Assembly (NCBI GenBank): GCA_949825045.1
Contig: OX463827.1
Span: forward strand, 22,501 to 86,500
From: Argyresthia goedartella
Lineage: Eukaryota; Arthropoda; Insecta; Lepidoptera; Argyresthiidae
Reading direction: 5' to 3'
DNA: 64,000 nt
Below are positions 7,844 through 19,969 of the stretch, piece after piece (the first letter of the stretch is position 1; each line of letters opens with the position of its first letter). The translations under genes were made by a program, and so were the position numbers. Under the pieces are notes generated by a model that saw nothing but the letters and a program-made list of their open reading frames with translations, had not been told where the DNA came from and searched no databases.

Positions 7844-9593
7844 GTGTGGGCCCCGCCCGAGCCGAGCACTTGTGCGGAGCCGCCGGTCGCCCCGGCGCCC
7901 GCAACCTCGACCCCCGTCGCGACGCCGCGCGGTGCGCCCGCGTCGGCCGCTCTGTTCCGGGTGCGGGCGCAGCTTCGTGCGGCCGAGGAGGCGAGCGTGC
8001 GCGCGGACGTGTCTGCCATCGGGGAGGCAACGCCGAGTGACGCTGGCGAGGACTCCGTATACTGCGGGTCCGGAGCGCCCCCGGGGGTCTGCCTGAATGA
8101 TATCCCGAAAGCAGCAAATGAGATTCTCCTGAAGACACGGTCTGAGATTGAGAAGTCTGGCAATCTCAAAAAGGAAATAAAAGAGGCGGTGTGCGCGGGA
8201 CTACAATCGCTTTATGAAATGATACTGTCATTGGCGGATTCTCTCGCACACCACATTACAAAGTATTTCCGAGAGAGAGAGCGGCGACAATGCGCACTCG
8301 GGTGGTGGAGGACGCCGCGCGGGCTGCGAGTCTGCAGAAGCTGCGAGAAACGCAGGGGCGCGAACTCGCTGCGCTAGCGTGCGTGCAGGGAGAGGTGCTA
8401 AAGGAGGTAAAGGCGACGAGGCTGTTGGTGATTCACGATGTGCTGGAGGAGTTGAAGCACACGCGGGAGGATGCGGAGAGGAAGTCGCGGATGCCTAATG
8501 CATGCGACGCGTCGGCTCTCGCACAATTGGCTTCGCGTATGGAAACCGTCAGTGCCCAACTGAATGTATCCACGGATGCTACAGCTCTCAGCGCTCTCTC
8601 GGCTCGCCTTGAGCAGATGGACCGGAAGCTGGACAACGTATGTGCCCGAGTGGTTGCTCCTGAAGACGCGCCGACTATTGCGGGCCTGGCCTCGACTATG
8701 GAGGAGCTCAAAGCCGCCGTACAGTCACCAAGTAAAAAGAAACACTTCATTAAAGAGGTCTGTACAGCGGTCGCGAGCATAGTAACTCACACATACGCCG
8801 AAATGGCGGCAAAGACGGCAATCCACCGGGAGGTTCCAACCGAGCCAAGACCTAGCTACTCTCTCATCATATCTTCGAAAAATGGACAGGACACAAGCGA
8901 GGAGGTGATGAAGAGGGTAAGTAGCGCGGTGGACGCCCGGCGAGGAGGAGTCTGCGTGGACCGGGCCAGAAAAGCCAAGGGGCAAAAGGTGGTCCTGACC
9001 TGTCCGACAAGGGGTGACATGGACGAAGTAAGAAAAAGGCTCACAAGTGGCGGGAATGTCAGAGTGGAAGAGTACGACCCCGAAACCCACTGGTAGTCAT
9101 CCGCGATGTGATGGCTAACTGCAAGGTTGATGACATAATTCAGTATCTACTAGCTCAAAACCGTCACATCGTGGATGGACTGAGTGAAGAGCAACTAAAG
9201 GTGGCCGTGCGGTTCCGCAAAGCGGCAAGAAACCTGCTACAACGACATGTCGTCTTGGAGGTATCAGGACCACTGTGGCTGCGACTGACGCACGCAGGGC
9301 ACGTCCACATTAACATCCAGCGGCTCCGAGTGCTCGACCACTCACCGCTGGTGCAGTGCCTGCGGTGTTTAGGATACGGTCATGCGCGGAGACATTGTGA
9401 CGAGCACACCGATAGCTGCTCACATTGTGCCGGGCCTCACCACATTAAAGATAGTAAAATGCGTGAAGAAGCCCCCAAATGTGTAAACTGTGCGTGCACT
9501 AAAAACGAGCCTTGTCACAATGCCATCAGTAGTAACTGTCCCGTCCGCCAGAAGTGGGACAGTATCGCGAGATCCAGGGTAACGTACTGCTGA
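7844..9593 (+). pseudogene. Gag-like ORF1 of TRAS-like element B, frameshifted
   Basis: Three successive frames make one gag. The first (to about 8280) carries an N-terminal helix-rich stretch around LNDIPKAANEILL. The second (8290-9096) is coiled-coil-like and ends in a domain containing YSLIISSKNGQDTSEEV, matching element A. The third (9108-9593) has zinc knuckles CLRCLGYGHARRHC, CSHCAGPHHIKD and CVNCACTKNEPC and the end RSRVTYC. A one-base loss near 9088 breaks the second from the third frame. The stop TGA at 9591-9593 is ten bases before the ORF2 ATG at 9604, which suggests termination-reinitiation in the parental element. Confidence 0.8.
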
Positions 9594-9603
9594 GGGCAGC
9601 CAA

Positions 9604-12600
9604 ATGAGAAACATAGCTTCGGTCAAACTCGCAGGGGTGCAAGCCAATCTCCAGATAGCGGAGTTGGCCACGGCGGAGTTACTCGTGGATTCCCAAAAAC
9701 GAAAGGTAGCATTCGCCCTGCTGCAGGAACCCTACGTGGAAAGCAAGGGCGAACTAACGTACCCAAGGGGCTCCCGAATCTTACAAAAAACCGGAGCCAG
9801 AACTAAGCCCGTCAAGGCAGCCATCCTGGTTCTCGACAGTAGGATACAAGTTGTTGAGAACCAGGACATCATGACCGAAACGGTGGCTGCGGCAAGGTTC
9901 AAGAAAGGCAACACAAAAATAGGCGTGGTGTCCGTTTACTTGGAGGGTAGCAGCGAGGACATAGAAGAAGACCTACGCGTGGTTCGGGCGATATGTGAGC
10001 GTTTGGGCACGAGGAATATCATCGTCGGAGGGGACTTTATTGTGACAGAAAATGCCCAAGGAGAGGCTTGTAGCTCCTTTTTCGATGATATGAACTTCCA
10101 CATGCTCAACATTGGCGACATACCAACTTTCGAAGTCCTTCGCGACGGTCGGTGGAGCAGAAGCAGAGTTGACGTCACCGTATGCAGTCCATCCCTAGTC
10201 GACAAAATATTCAACTGGGAGGTGGAACGTGGTTGGACCTCTTCCGAACACAACGCGGTGGCGTTCGGTCTGTTCCTGGGGCATGCGCCGGATCCTCCAA
10301 GGTCTGTGGGCACCCGCCTGTATAACACAAAGAAAGGAGATTGGGGGCACTTTGGTGAGGTCCTTACAAGTGCACTGTCGGAACATTTTATCTCCGCATC
10401 CTCCATCGCGGAATGTCAAACTGCAGAGGAGGTTGGAAACCTGGTTGATAAATTCGAACTTAGCATTACCAAGGCATGCGAGGCGTCGATACCAAAAATT
10501 TCTCCAGCAAAGGGAAGGAAGTTCCCATGGTGGACGGCCAAGATAGACTCACTTAAAATAGAAGTGAGTCGAAAAAGGGGTCACATTAGAAACGCCATTC
10601 CTCACCGAAGAGCACACGTTGTAGACCAGTACCTGGAGGCTCGCGGAAGATACGGCAGGGCGGTCAAGGAAGCGATGATCACTAGCTGGAAGTCCTTCTG
10701 TGCCGCCCAAGACCGCGAGAGCCTCTGGAATGGTATATATCGGGTCCTTCGCAAAACAACGCGAAGGCCCGATGACGTGCTGCTCAAAGACAGGAGCGGG
10801 ACCTGCCTAGACCCCGAAGGTTCGGCTGCAGCACTGGCGGCCACTTTCTTCCCGGATGATGACGACGCCTTCGACAACCAGGACCACCTACTCGTAAGTC
10901 AGGCAACTTTTGACCGGTCACCTGGCGATGGCGATGAAGCCGCCTAAGACCCACTATTTGAGGAGGCAGAAATGATGAAGGCTGTGCGTTCCTTTTGCCC
11001 AAAAAAGGCCCCGGGCCCAGATGGTTTCTCAGCAGACATTTGTGTGACCGCCATCGAGAGGCACCGAGATGTATTCCTGGCTCTGGCAAACAGATGCCTG
11101 AGCCTGGGATGCTTCCGAGGTCATTGAAAGAGGCGGCCATTTGCGTGCTGAAAAAGTCCGGCAAGGATGATTATGCGCAGCCCAAATCTTACCGACCGAT
11201 TGGATCTTGGGCAAAGTGCTGGAGAAAATGGTAGTAAAGTGACTCCAGTACCATATACTGCCCAAATTTAATCCTAGGCAGTATGGCTTCATGCCACAAA
11301 GATCCACTGAAGACGCCCTCTATGATGCGGTGACACACATACTAGCGGAAGTCAAACGAAAGAATATTGTTATAGTTGTGTCTTTCGACATCGAGGGGAC
11401 GTTCGACAACGCCTGGTGGCCGGCTATTAAATTGCAATTATTAGAATTGGGGTGCCCGGATAACCTATATAACATTATAGAAGACTACTTTAGGAAAAGG
11501 AGGGTGAAAATCAAGTATGCTGGAGGGGAGGCGGAAAAGAGCACCACAAAGGGTTGTGTCCAGGGTTCAATAGCTGGACCCATCCTGTGGAATGTGGTGC
11601 TCAATCCCCTCCTCAATGAGATGTACACCCTCCAAGTCTATAGCCAGGCCTTTGCAGATGACGTGGTCCTGATGTTCTCCGGAAAGTCGGTGGTGGCCCT
11701 GGAGGCTGAAGCCAACAGAGACCTGGCGGCAGTCTTCTCCTGGGGGGTTAGAAATAAGCTTAAATTCGCCCCCCATAAAACCAGTGCAATAAAAGCTCAA
11801 GTATGACGACCCCCATATCCAGATGGGCGGCGTACCGATTGCACTGGTGGAGGAGATAAAGCTTCTAGGAGTAATCATCGACCGTAAACATACGTTCGGC
11901 TCCCACGTGGTAGCCGTATGCAAAAAGGCGACCAACATATATAGACAGCTCGCCTGCGCCGCAAAAACCACGTGGGGGCTGAATTCGGAGGTACTCAGGA
12001 CAATCTACGTCGCGGTAGTGGAGCCTGTAATCCTTTACGTGGCAAGTGTCTGGGGAACCGCCGTTGACAAACGGATGACGCAAAAAGTGCTCAATTCTGT
12101 GCAGCGGGGGTTCCTCCAGAAGATAGTGAAGGGTTATAGGACCATTTCCCTAAACGCAGCACTGGTACTGGCTGGCCTGCTCCCCCTTGATATGAGAATT
12201 AAAGAACAAGTTAAACTTTACGAGGCAAAGAGGGGCGGGCCAATGGGCGAAATCCCATCAGATAGGAAAATAGAAGAACGCGCCCCCTTTGCGGAGGCAC
12301 CACATCCAGCGCAAGACGAACCACTGACATTCGACTGCCTGCAAGATTTTGCACCTACCACTGTCGACCACATTAACACCGTCGGTCCCCAAGTCTACAC
12401 TGACGGCAGTAAGATTGGGGGCGGGGTGGGGGCCACTTTCACCTGGTGGAAGGATGGGACGAGCAGACGAGCTCGCAAACGAGCAGACGAGCTCGCAAAA
12501 CGGGCGGCCCACAAAAAAACGCGTGCCGACTACGACCGGTACCCAGTATCGTTCGCTAAAAGAACGATACGGCAGGAGTCCATTGCCGAACGGCAGAGCC

Positions 12601-12983
12601 GGTACGAATCCGGAGACACCGCTTCAGTCACAAAAGCGTTCCTCCCAGATGTCGCCCAAGCACACCGCACGATGCTCCATGTGCAGCTCGACAATTTCCT
12701 CACCCAAGCGCTCTCGGGGCATGGCGGGTTCCTTCAGTACCTACATAGGTGCAAACTGAAGGACAGTCCCACATGCCCCTATGGTGATGCGGATGAGGAC
12801 CCGCTGCACATTTTCATAGAGTGTCCGTTGTATGGCAGGAGAAGGTTCAAGGCCGAGATGGTCATGGGCGGCCAAATAACTAAGTCGAACCTACCAAACC
12901 TCCTACAGGACAAAACAACGCGCCCAGTCCTGGCGGCATTCATGAGGGATATCGTGCGGGTATGCAATATTAGGAATAAATAG
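9604..12983 (+). pseudogene. ORF2 of TRAS-like element B: degenerate endonuclease and reverse transcriptase
   Basis: The ATG at 9604 opens 447 codons of endonuclease and linker. The metal-binding block reads GGDFIVTEN, lacking the Asn and surrounding residues seen in element A, and SDH is changed to SEH, so the endonuclease looks dead. A stop at 10945-10947 and frameshifts near 11110 and 11790 split the reverse transcriptase, whose KKAPGPDGFSAD, SFDIEGTFDNAWW and FADDVVL (near 11655) are still readable. From 11823 the frame continues to a C-terminal Cys/His motif (CKLKDSPTCP). The RNase H core is deleted: the text jumps from TDGSKIGGG to RADELAKRAA at a 19-20-base duplicated sequence near 12461-12500. 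Confidence 0.85.
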
Positions 12984-13559
12984 GTTCTATCCGAGCACCG
13001 ATCCAATTATTATTATTAATTATTAATTATTAAATGAATTGTTAATTAATTATTTTGACTATTTATTTATTGAAATGATTTATTATGGTAATAAGTAAAT
13101 TAAATAACAGCTAAGGTGGATAACATAATGTAAACAATGTAAATATTTAAGGATTAAGTTAATTATGTTAAGTCTAAGCTTAAGTTAATTATGTTAAGGG
13201 CAAACTTGTATGATTCTGGCGTCTCCAAATGACAAAAAAAAATAAAAAAAAATAAAGAAAAAAAAATACTTTATATAATAAAGAAATAAAAATGTATAAA
13301 AATAATAACGATAATATTTATAATTATAATTTTATATCTAAATGTAATAAATATTTATACGATAGGATTTAAATTTTGATGAATTGTAAGGAGACGCCAA
13401 AAAATAGAAATAAACGATGCATAAAGGCACCTCACCCACGAGTTGGGAGAAAGAATGTGGGCATACGGTGTTTTTAGTCGGTAAGAGTCCGATACTGCCA
13501 GAGCCTTCCTTCCCTGGTGTCCATGAGGATTTTCACCGTGTGTCCAGAAAAAAAAAATA
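12984..13559 (+). other. 3' UTR of TRAS-like element B
   Basis: AT-rich sequence with A tracts near 13230-13265. The last 150 bases hold TTTTTAG followed by a TCGG...TCCGA stem (about 13470-13494) and an oligo(A). No coding was seen. Confidence 0.65.
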
Positions 13560-13606
13560 CCTAACCTAACCTAACCTAACCTAACCTAACCTAACCTAAC
13601 CTGACC
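13560..13606 (+). repeat. Telomeric repeat array (CCTAA)n
   Basis: Nine units, the last being CCTGA. It lies between the oligo(A) of element B and the oligo(T) of the second short minus-strand element. Confidence 0.95.
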
Positions 13607-14098
13607 TTTTTTTTTTTTTTTTTGATGCCCGGGGGAAAATCCCTGACGGATACCGCCGAGGCGCGGGGGCGCCAGGGCGCTTATGTGGGGCTTGCACCCA
13701 CTAAAAACCCCCGGGGTGGCCGTCATGGTGCATGGTGAGGGCAGCTCCGGGACCGCTGGTGACACGCACCGGAACTGTCCCCAGCACCCAGGGAGGAAGC
13801 ATCTCAACTTCCTCCCACTTCACGACGGGAACGGCCACAACCAATCCCGTCGTAAACTCCTCGCGGCGCACTGTTGCGATCAAGGGCCCCCGCCCCGACC
13901 GCTTGCGACCGCCAGCGACTGCCCTGGGAGAGCTTCAGGTGCCCTCCCAGTCGTCGTCTTGGAGTCATAGGCGTTCAGAGTTGGAAGTCTGAACGCCCAT
14001 AACTCCGGTTCCCTTTTAGGGGCCTCTTACGCCAAGCAGGGATTACTGTAGATGTATTCTTTCTCCCGACCTACAGGGATAAAGACCTATAGATAGAT
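13607..14098 (-). mobile_element. Second copy of the short minus-strand telomeric element, without tRNA-like head
   Basis: Nearly identical to 5553-6020 on the minus strand, including the terminal stretch, the TTTTTAGTGGG stem and the oligo(A) (T tract 13607-13623) against telomeric repeat. Similarity stops at about 14083, where the first copy continues into its tRNA-like head; here a short GATA-type repeat (AGATAGATAGATA) leads back into CCTAA. The lost head could be ordinary 5' truncation. Alternatively the head of copy one could be a foreign addition. Confidence 0.75.
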
Positions 14099-14188
14099 AG
14101 ATAACCTAACCTGACCTAACCTAACCTAACCTAACCTGACATAACCTAACCTGACCTAACCTAACCTGACATAACCTAACCTAACCTA
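14099..14188 (+). repeat. Degenerate edge of the telomeric array (CCTAA/CCTGA)
   Basis: About 17 units with many CCTGA and ACATAA variants. This is the last array before non-telomeric sequence, and its degeneracy fits an old proximal edge of the telomere zone. Confidence 0.9.
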
Positions 14189-14791
14189 TGTTTTCACAGT
14201 GCTATGCGCTTATTTCGCAGCAGGGGGTCTCATTGCACAGTTTAGATACGTTCTAACGGCCAACCCGATAGGCGGGAATTCAGTTATATTGCCGTTCGCT
14301 TGGCTGGCAGTCGCCTTGCGCGCTAGCCGCTCCTCATAAGCAACTTTTCTGTGATTTTTGCAACAAAATTGACTTAAGTACCTTACATTTTAGGGTGTCT
14401 AAAGGAATAGTTCAAAAATAAAATTCGATTACTTTTTAATTAAATATCTTTTTGTTTAACTAAAAGTAAACACTTAGACCCAGTATAACATAAAGGCTTA
14501 TGTTTGAATGATTACCATAAACGCACCTATTTTACTACCAATAAATTCGAAATGACTGCCAGAATGGATAAATTTCCACCAAATATTTTTGGATAAATGA
14601 TCACCAAACTTGTTTTTATGTTTTAAGTATTTTTTGTTGTTCTTACATGTTCAACCTTGTTAGGTTAGGCTTCGCTTCGCTCACCCCATTTACCCTTCAC
14701 CTAAGCTACCGCAGTATTTTGCTTTGATATTTTTTGCAACTTTTGGTGTTCATTTATCCATTTTGGGTAGGAAAAAAATATTTTGGGATCA
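14189..14791 (+). other. Unrecognised AT-rich stretch next to the telomeric mosaic
   Basis: No ORF, repeat family or RNA gene was recognised. A single TTAGGTTAGG occurs near 14659-14668. The text may be decayed transposon. Confidence 0.4.
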
Positions 14792-15262
14792 TTATATTTG
14801 TTGCCTAAAATAAATGACAATTACACAAGTAAGGAGGTAGGTACTGTTGTGGATTGGATTGTAGACACCGATTGGTGGAAGCAGATTGTTCCAGCACTTC
14901 GTTGCCAAATATCTGAAACTGCCCCGAAAAGCAGCAGACCCGTGACGGGGGATCAAAAGTAGACTCGAGGAGCTCCTAGGCTGGTGATGGTGTGAATGTT
15001 TCCAGGTAAGTTTTTCATGAAGATAGTCGGGTGTTTTGCGCTTTATCGCCCCAATAGTAGCCAGATGTAGGTCCCGTCTACCGGCTATCTTGAGAATGTT
15101 GGCATTGTTAAGGAAGGGTGTTACGTGGCCGCGTGAAGGAATATCGAAACAAAACCTGGCACAAGCATTTTGCACCCTTTGCAACATCCGTTGAGTTCAA
15201 TTGAAAAGTCAGGGACCATAAACTGAAATTCCATAATTTAACTTTGACAAGACCAAAGGACA
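14792..15262 (-). pseudogene. Non-LTR reverse transcriptase C-terminus (Jockey/CR1-type)
   Basis: The minus strand shows LVLSKLNYGISVYGP and then, after two stops, LQRVQNACARFCFDIP and HVTPFLN, the conserved C-terminal end of Jockey/CR1-type LINE reverse transcriptases. The plus-strand LINE at 15263-17990 begins immediately beside it. Further minus-strand pieces of the same kind of protein lie at 17990-18853 and 26217-26530, so this may be the 3' part of one LINE split by later insertions. The overlap in content with 17983-18396 means two related elements are also possible. Confidence 0.7.
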
Positions 15263-15274
15263 GATATAACCAAT

Positions 15275-15730
15275 ATGTCCATTGAATACGTGGTTGAAAG
15301 GTGTGCAGTTAAATTAACAAATGAAAACCTTATTATAGTATCTCTATATTGGAATAGAAGAGAGAAGGACGTTTTTTACGATCGATTAAATAAAATGCTT
15401 AATTTTGTAAACAATAAATTTCCTCGATTCAATGTTGTGATAGGGGGAGATTTCAATACAGATATACTAAAGAATAATCCTAAGTCAACGAAACTTCTAG
15501 AATCCATGCTAGAATTTAAGCTAACCCAACACATAAAACAGGTAACACACCACACAGCTAGCTCATCAACATGTATAGACCTAATATTCACAAATCTAAA
15601 TAAAAACTTGTTCTACACTTCTATCGAGCAATTGGGATTTTCTAATCACTCTGGAACCATAATTACATTTAAAGCTTCCAAAACTGACACAACAAATAAC
15701 GTGGACCAAAACAATGCGATTATTCAGTAG
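15275..15730 (+). pseudogene. CR1-like endonuclease, C-terminal half
   Basis: An open frame of 151 codons with the metal-binding GGDFNTD and the family pattern CIDLIFTNL before the terminal SNHSG. SDH is replaced by SNH, a common variant in CR1-type enzymes. The N-terminal catalytic half is missing. Confidence 0.7.
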
Positions 15731-16100
15731 TAAAAATATAACATTATTTAAAAACACGCTTAAAAATATTGACTGGTATAATGCTCTAAATATAAAGACT
15801 GATGTAAATAATAAATATAATATATTTAATAACTTAATCAATAAAATATTAAATGACTGCATACCTCTACGTCAAATAAAGATACGATGTAATAATAAAA
15901 AACATTGGCTCAATGTTGGAGTAAAAAAGTCATGCGAAACAAAAAGATTATTAAAAATACTTACAATTAAATAAAAATACAATAAAATACTTACCGATTA
16001 CTATAAAAAATACGAGAAAACCCTAAAAAAAACAATTATCATCTCTAAAAAGAATCATTATAAAAGAAAAATTACCCAATCAAACAATATAATTAAAACT

Positions 16101-17902
16101 ATGTGGGATGTAATAAACGAATGCACCAACAAAAGGCCCAAAAAAGAAAATAACAACATCAATCTTCAAATAAACAATACAATAATTTCAGACCCCCATA
16201 GGATAGTACAAATATTCAATGACTTCTTTGCATCAGTGGGCAACGAAAGAGAGAGCCCTTCACTGAGAGCTAGCAGGCGCTACCCGAACCACCAAGCCGA
16301 ACAAACCATGTTTCTCTACCCAGTAACCCAACGAGAAGTCTATAACATACTTAAAAACTTAAAATGTAAAAATAGTCACGGCATAGATATGCAGGAGGTA
16401 AACCATCTGGTTTACCTCCTAAATTGGTTAAGAAATGTGCAGAAGAGTTGACTCTACCTTTTTACCTCATGATTAACCAATCTTTCACTGAAGGTACCTT
16501 CCCAGACCTACTTAAAATTGCTCTCATAAAACCAGTACATAAGAAAAACTCTAAACTAAAAACAACAAATTATCGTCCTATCACTCTACTGCCGACGGCT
16601 TCAAAAATATTTGAGAAGGCAATGTGTAATAGAGTGTATAAATTTTGTGAGAAATTTAAACTCTTTAACGAAGGCCAGAACGGGTTCCGGAAAGGACAGT
16701 CTACATCTTTAGCGGTCTTTAAATATATACAAAAGGCTATAAATATAATAAATGATAAGAAATATGCCATTGGTATTCTGCTTGATATGTCGAAAGCCTA
16801 CGATAGAGTCCGACACGATATATTGTTAGATAAATTCCATAGTATGGGAATACGGGGCATCTCATAAATGGTTTTCCTCTTACCTGAGCAATAGAAAACA
16901 ACTCGTGAAGATGGAATACTTGAACCAGAATAGCAAAGAAATTTTTAAACTCCAGTCTGATACTATAGACATTAAAGGTTCAATCCCCCAGGGCGGTGTC
17001 GCTAGTTGCTTATTATTTTTAATTTACATTAATGACCTCCCCAGAATCATGAGCGATCCATGTGTGTTGTTTGCCGATGATATTTCTATCCTTACACCTT
17101 GCGCAAATAACCTAGAAATAAATAATAAACTAGAAACTATCCTAAATAGTACTATAAAATGGCTAAACGATCATAACCTTCAGATAAATTTCAATAAAAC
17201 TAAATTAATGTTATTTCACCCACCTCAGAAAAAACCATTAGACATAAATTTCACATTCAACAACATAAGATTGGAAACGGTGAGCGAATTTTCCCTGTTA
17301 GGTTTGAATATAGATACGAATATAAATTGGAAAGTACATACCCAAATCTTACGTTCCAAGCTATCTAGATTTACCTACGCTCTCCGGGAGGTAAAAAAGT
17401 CATGGACCTAAAAACAGCTCTAGTTACCTACTATGCCTATGCTTATGCGTTACTTAGTTACGGTATCCTACTGTGGGGTAACAGCACTAACGCACAAAGC
17501 GTTTTCACTCTACAAAAGCAACTAATACGCATACTCACAAATATTGAACCTCGAGACAGCTGTAGGCCACACTTTACAGAACACAAAATCCTCACACTCC
17601 CTAGCATATACATATTGGAAACTTGTAAATTCGTCCGAAAATATCCTGAATTTTACACAAAACGCCAAGATCAGATGCCAACGAATCACAACCTAAGACC
17701 AAGAAAAGGACTAGCGCTACCACCTTCTAGACTAAACATACACTCTTCAAGCCCTCTAGTGATGACTACAAAAATTTATAATAAGTTACCAAAACATCTG
17801 ACGACAGAAACTAGAGATACCATATTTATAAGTTCATTAAAACAACTATTAATTACTAAATGCTATTATTGTGTAAATGATTATTTAAATGACGAATTAT
17901 AA
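16101..17902 (+). pseudogene. CR1-like reverse transcriptase in several frames
   Basis: Frames at 16101-16451, 16424-16867, 16905-17411 and 17402-17902 join into one reverse transcriptase with fingers, palm (FADD) and the C-terminal connection region. Breaks lie near 16440, 16866 and 17405. The Asp block LDMSKAYD and FADD are retained, so inactivity is due to the frameshifts and truncation. Confidence 0.75.
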
Positions 17903-17982
17903 CTATTAAAATAAGTATAGAATAAAAATTTCAAACATATGAAAACTAACATTATATAAATAAGTATCTGATACAATTTAAT

Positions 17983-18853
17983 TTATATATAAATTAAGTA
18001 GTACGTAGAAATATTGCAATATTGTAATATCGCCCTCTCGCAAATTGCTATTCCTGGACAAGGTCCATAATGATAATCTCCACCTATATTATGTATGGAA
18101 TGCAATAAATAAACTGATAAACTGGACTCACACAGCGTGATACGCATTTGCTCGCTTAGAAAGCATCTTATCTTATATAATATATTAAGCCTATTGAAGC
18201 AGTTCTTGACCATCACAAGAACATGCTTCTCAAAACGAAGCTCTTGATCCATGATAAGTCCAAGGTTGCGAGCCTCATTCACACGTTCAATCAAGACACC
18301 CGCGGTTGAAATTTGTGGGTTTAGGCTTGTAATTGTCTCGATTTGATTTTTAGACCCTAAAATCATATATTTTGACTGAGTAGGGTTCAGTACCAATGTT
18401 TATGTGTAAATCAACCACAATAGTTCACAAATGTATTTTTTCAACTTTTGTCCAGAAATATAGCAAAATAAACCACTAAATTAATTTTTCTCTTTCGGAT
18501 AGCAACGCGCGGGTCATTAACACCGACCGTCCCAAGTCCAAGTAGGGAGGGACGTTGTCCGGGCCGATTACGCTCCTTGGCCTTAGCTGTTTCAGCCCTT
18601 CCTTTATGTCCCTACTGGAAATATGTGAAACTTGTATGTGATTAGCAGTGCACGAGTCATCAGAACTGTTTACCAGATCTGGATCGAGCGCTGGCTCATC
18701 AGGGAGGAAAACGTCTGAGAAGTAGTTTGCAAATGCGGCTGCTGCTTCCTCACCAACGCATTCCCGGCCCCGATGCGTGACCCGAGGTTCAAAACCACCC
18801 TTCGATCGTAGGCCACTTACATATTTCCAAAATGCGCGCGGGTTATGTCTAAT
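17983..18853 (-). pseudogene. Minus-strand LINE reverse transcriptase, left of BEL insertion
   Basis: Two blocks are readable. One (18853 to 18476) gives NIRHNPRAFWKYV, FANYFSDVFLPDEP and GPDNVPPY, the N-terminal reverse transcriptase of a Jockey/CR1-type LINE. The other (18396 to about 18050) gives LNPTQSKYMILGS and NEARNLGLIMD, the post-palm region. The palm between them, including the YADD box, is deleted. The first block continues on the far side of the BEL element at 26217 with the join falling inside an S-N dipeptide, showing that the BEL element inserted into this coding sequence. Confidence 0.8.
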
Positions 18854-18858
18854 ATTGC

Positions 18859-19362
18859 TGTTCGATTCAGAATCGATACTCGATCGATGGTTTCGGAACG
18901 GCCATTTTGAATTTGACGGAGCTGCCACAGAGCAGTTTTTTGACAACTGACAGACGAAAAGCCCCCGCATGTGACGCGTATTGATTTTGGGCATTAAAAT
19001 TAAATCGTAAGCCATCTGGAATTGTATTCGGGCTCCCCTCAGGATTGTCTTATAGCTGAGTGTATTGTGGTTCCCCGAACCAGATAAAGTTCGTATTTAC
19101 GTAACACTGTGCGCGTCGAAGCTGGCCTGCCAGCCATACCTGGTTGGCTGAAGAACCTGTCTACCAAGAAGAGCCTAGGGTGCACCCAGGCCTTGCAGAG
19201 AGACAGGAGTTTGACGGGAACGAAGCACAGACCAGGTCAGATAGAATCTATTTACTTTAGCTCGGTGAATCGCCGACGTTCTTGCTTCTTGGCATCTGAT
19301 CGCTACGCTACCTCGTAGCTATGGGCCCCTGCGAGGTCATCGGGTGCCGAGAGGCCTGAACA
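18859..19362 (+). repeat. 5' LTR of BEL copy 1
   Basis: 504 bases, TG...CA ends. It contains a short palindromic AATCGATACTCGATCGAT region at its start. By eye it is identical to the 3' LTR at 25708-26211. Confidence 0.95.
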
Positions 19363-19365
19363 TTT

Positions 19366-19383
19366 TGGTAGCAAGAGCGTGGT
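19366..19383 (+). promoter_or_regulatory. Primer-binding site of BEL copy 1
   Basis: TGGTAGCAAGAGCGTGG lies three bases after the 5' LTR; the leading TGG would pair with the CCA end of a tRNA. The tRNA species was not identified. Confidence 0.6.
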
Positions 19384-19969
19384 TTCCTGAGATTTGCAGC
19401 CGTCAAGGGCTCCAGGAACCCACGATTTGGGACTATCAATCTGTAGGTATAGGCGGTTATTAGCTAACTTGGTTTTGTTCCTGTATCCACATAGATTGGT
19501 AGTGTTGTAAGCTATAAGTCTATTGCTGGTAGTAGACAGACAGATATAACAGTTTTCCCTAAATGACCAGTTGTACTGAGATGTGACTCAGAATAGTAAT
19601 TACATTACAGGTACATTGTAGGTGAATTGAAATTTGGATTGAAGTACCAGTTACCAGTTAGTCAATCTATTAGTGGTCTAGTAATGCTAATGAATGTTTG
19701 GACATTGTTTTCAGTTTATAGCAATTTATAACTTGAACTAATATTGACTATCTGTGTGTGTTATATGATATAGGGAAACTAAATTGTTGTTTACAGAATT
19801 TGTGTAGATATAAACTCGGTTTCTATTGTTTGGGGAAATCAGCATTGTTTAAGTTATAGATTAGGGTTCCCTCGTTTGGGTTGTAGACTGGAGGGTCCAA
19901 TATAATTGAGTTATTGCAAATTGTGAGTAAGTATCGTTCCGATCATGTCGTTGTCTGAAATACAGAAGG

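Larger units (their letters stand above)
7830..13559 (+). mobile_element. TRAS-like telomeric non-LTR retrotransposon B, full length but decayed
   Basis: The element is flanked by CCTAA repeats on both sides, with sense orientation like element A and an oligo(A) near 13547-13557 followed by a T and CCTAA. It contains ORF1 with zinc knuckles, endonuclease, reverse transcriptase, a collapsed RNase H and a 3' UTR, but multiple frameshifts and stops. The first ~500 bases are GC-rich gag-coding DNA rather than a long untranslated leader, so the 5' end may be slightly truncated or the leader short. Length is about 5.7 kb. It is a different TRAS-like subfamily from A: the proteins are clearly related but diverged. 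Confidence 0.85.
15263..17995 (+). mobile_element. 5'-truncated CR1-like non-LTR retrotransposon, plus strand
   Basis: The remnant starts inside the endonuclease, with FNVVIGGDFNTD near 15440 and SNHSGTII near 15640. The reverse transcriptase is spread over four frames: NYRPITLLPTASKIFEKA near 16570, GILLDMSKAYDRV near 16770, SIPQGGVASCLLF near 16980 and the catalytic FADD near 17070. The C-terminal part has LLSYGILLWGNS and KMYNKLP-like text ending near 17902, followed by an AT-rich tail. At least three frameshifts make it non-functional. It lies opposite to, and probably inside, the minus-strand LINE remnants at both ends. Confidence 0.8.
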
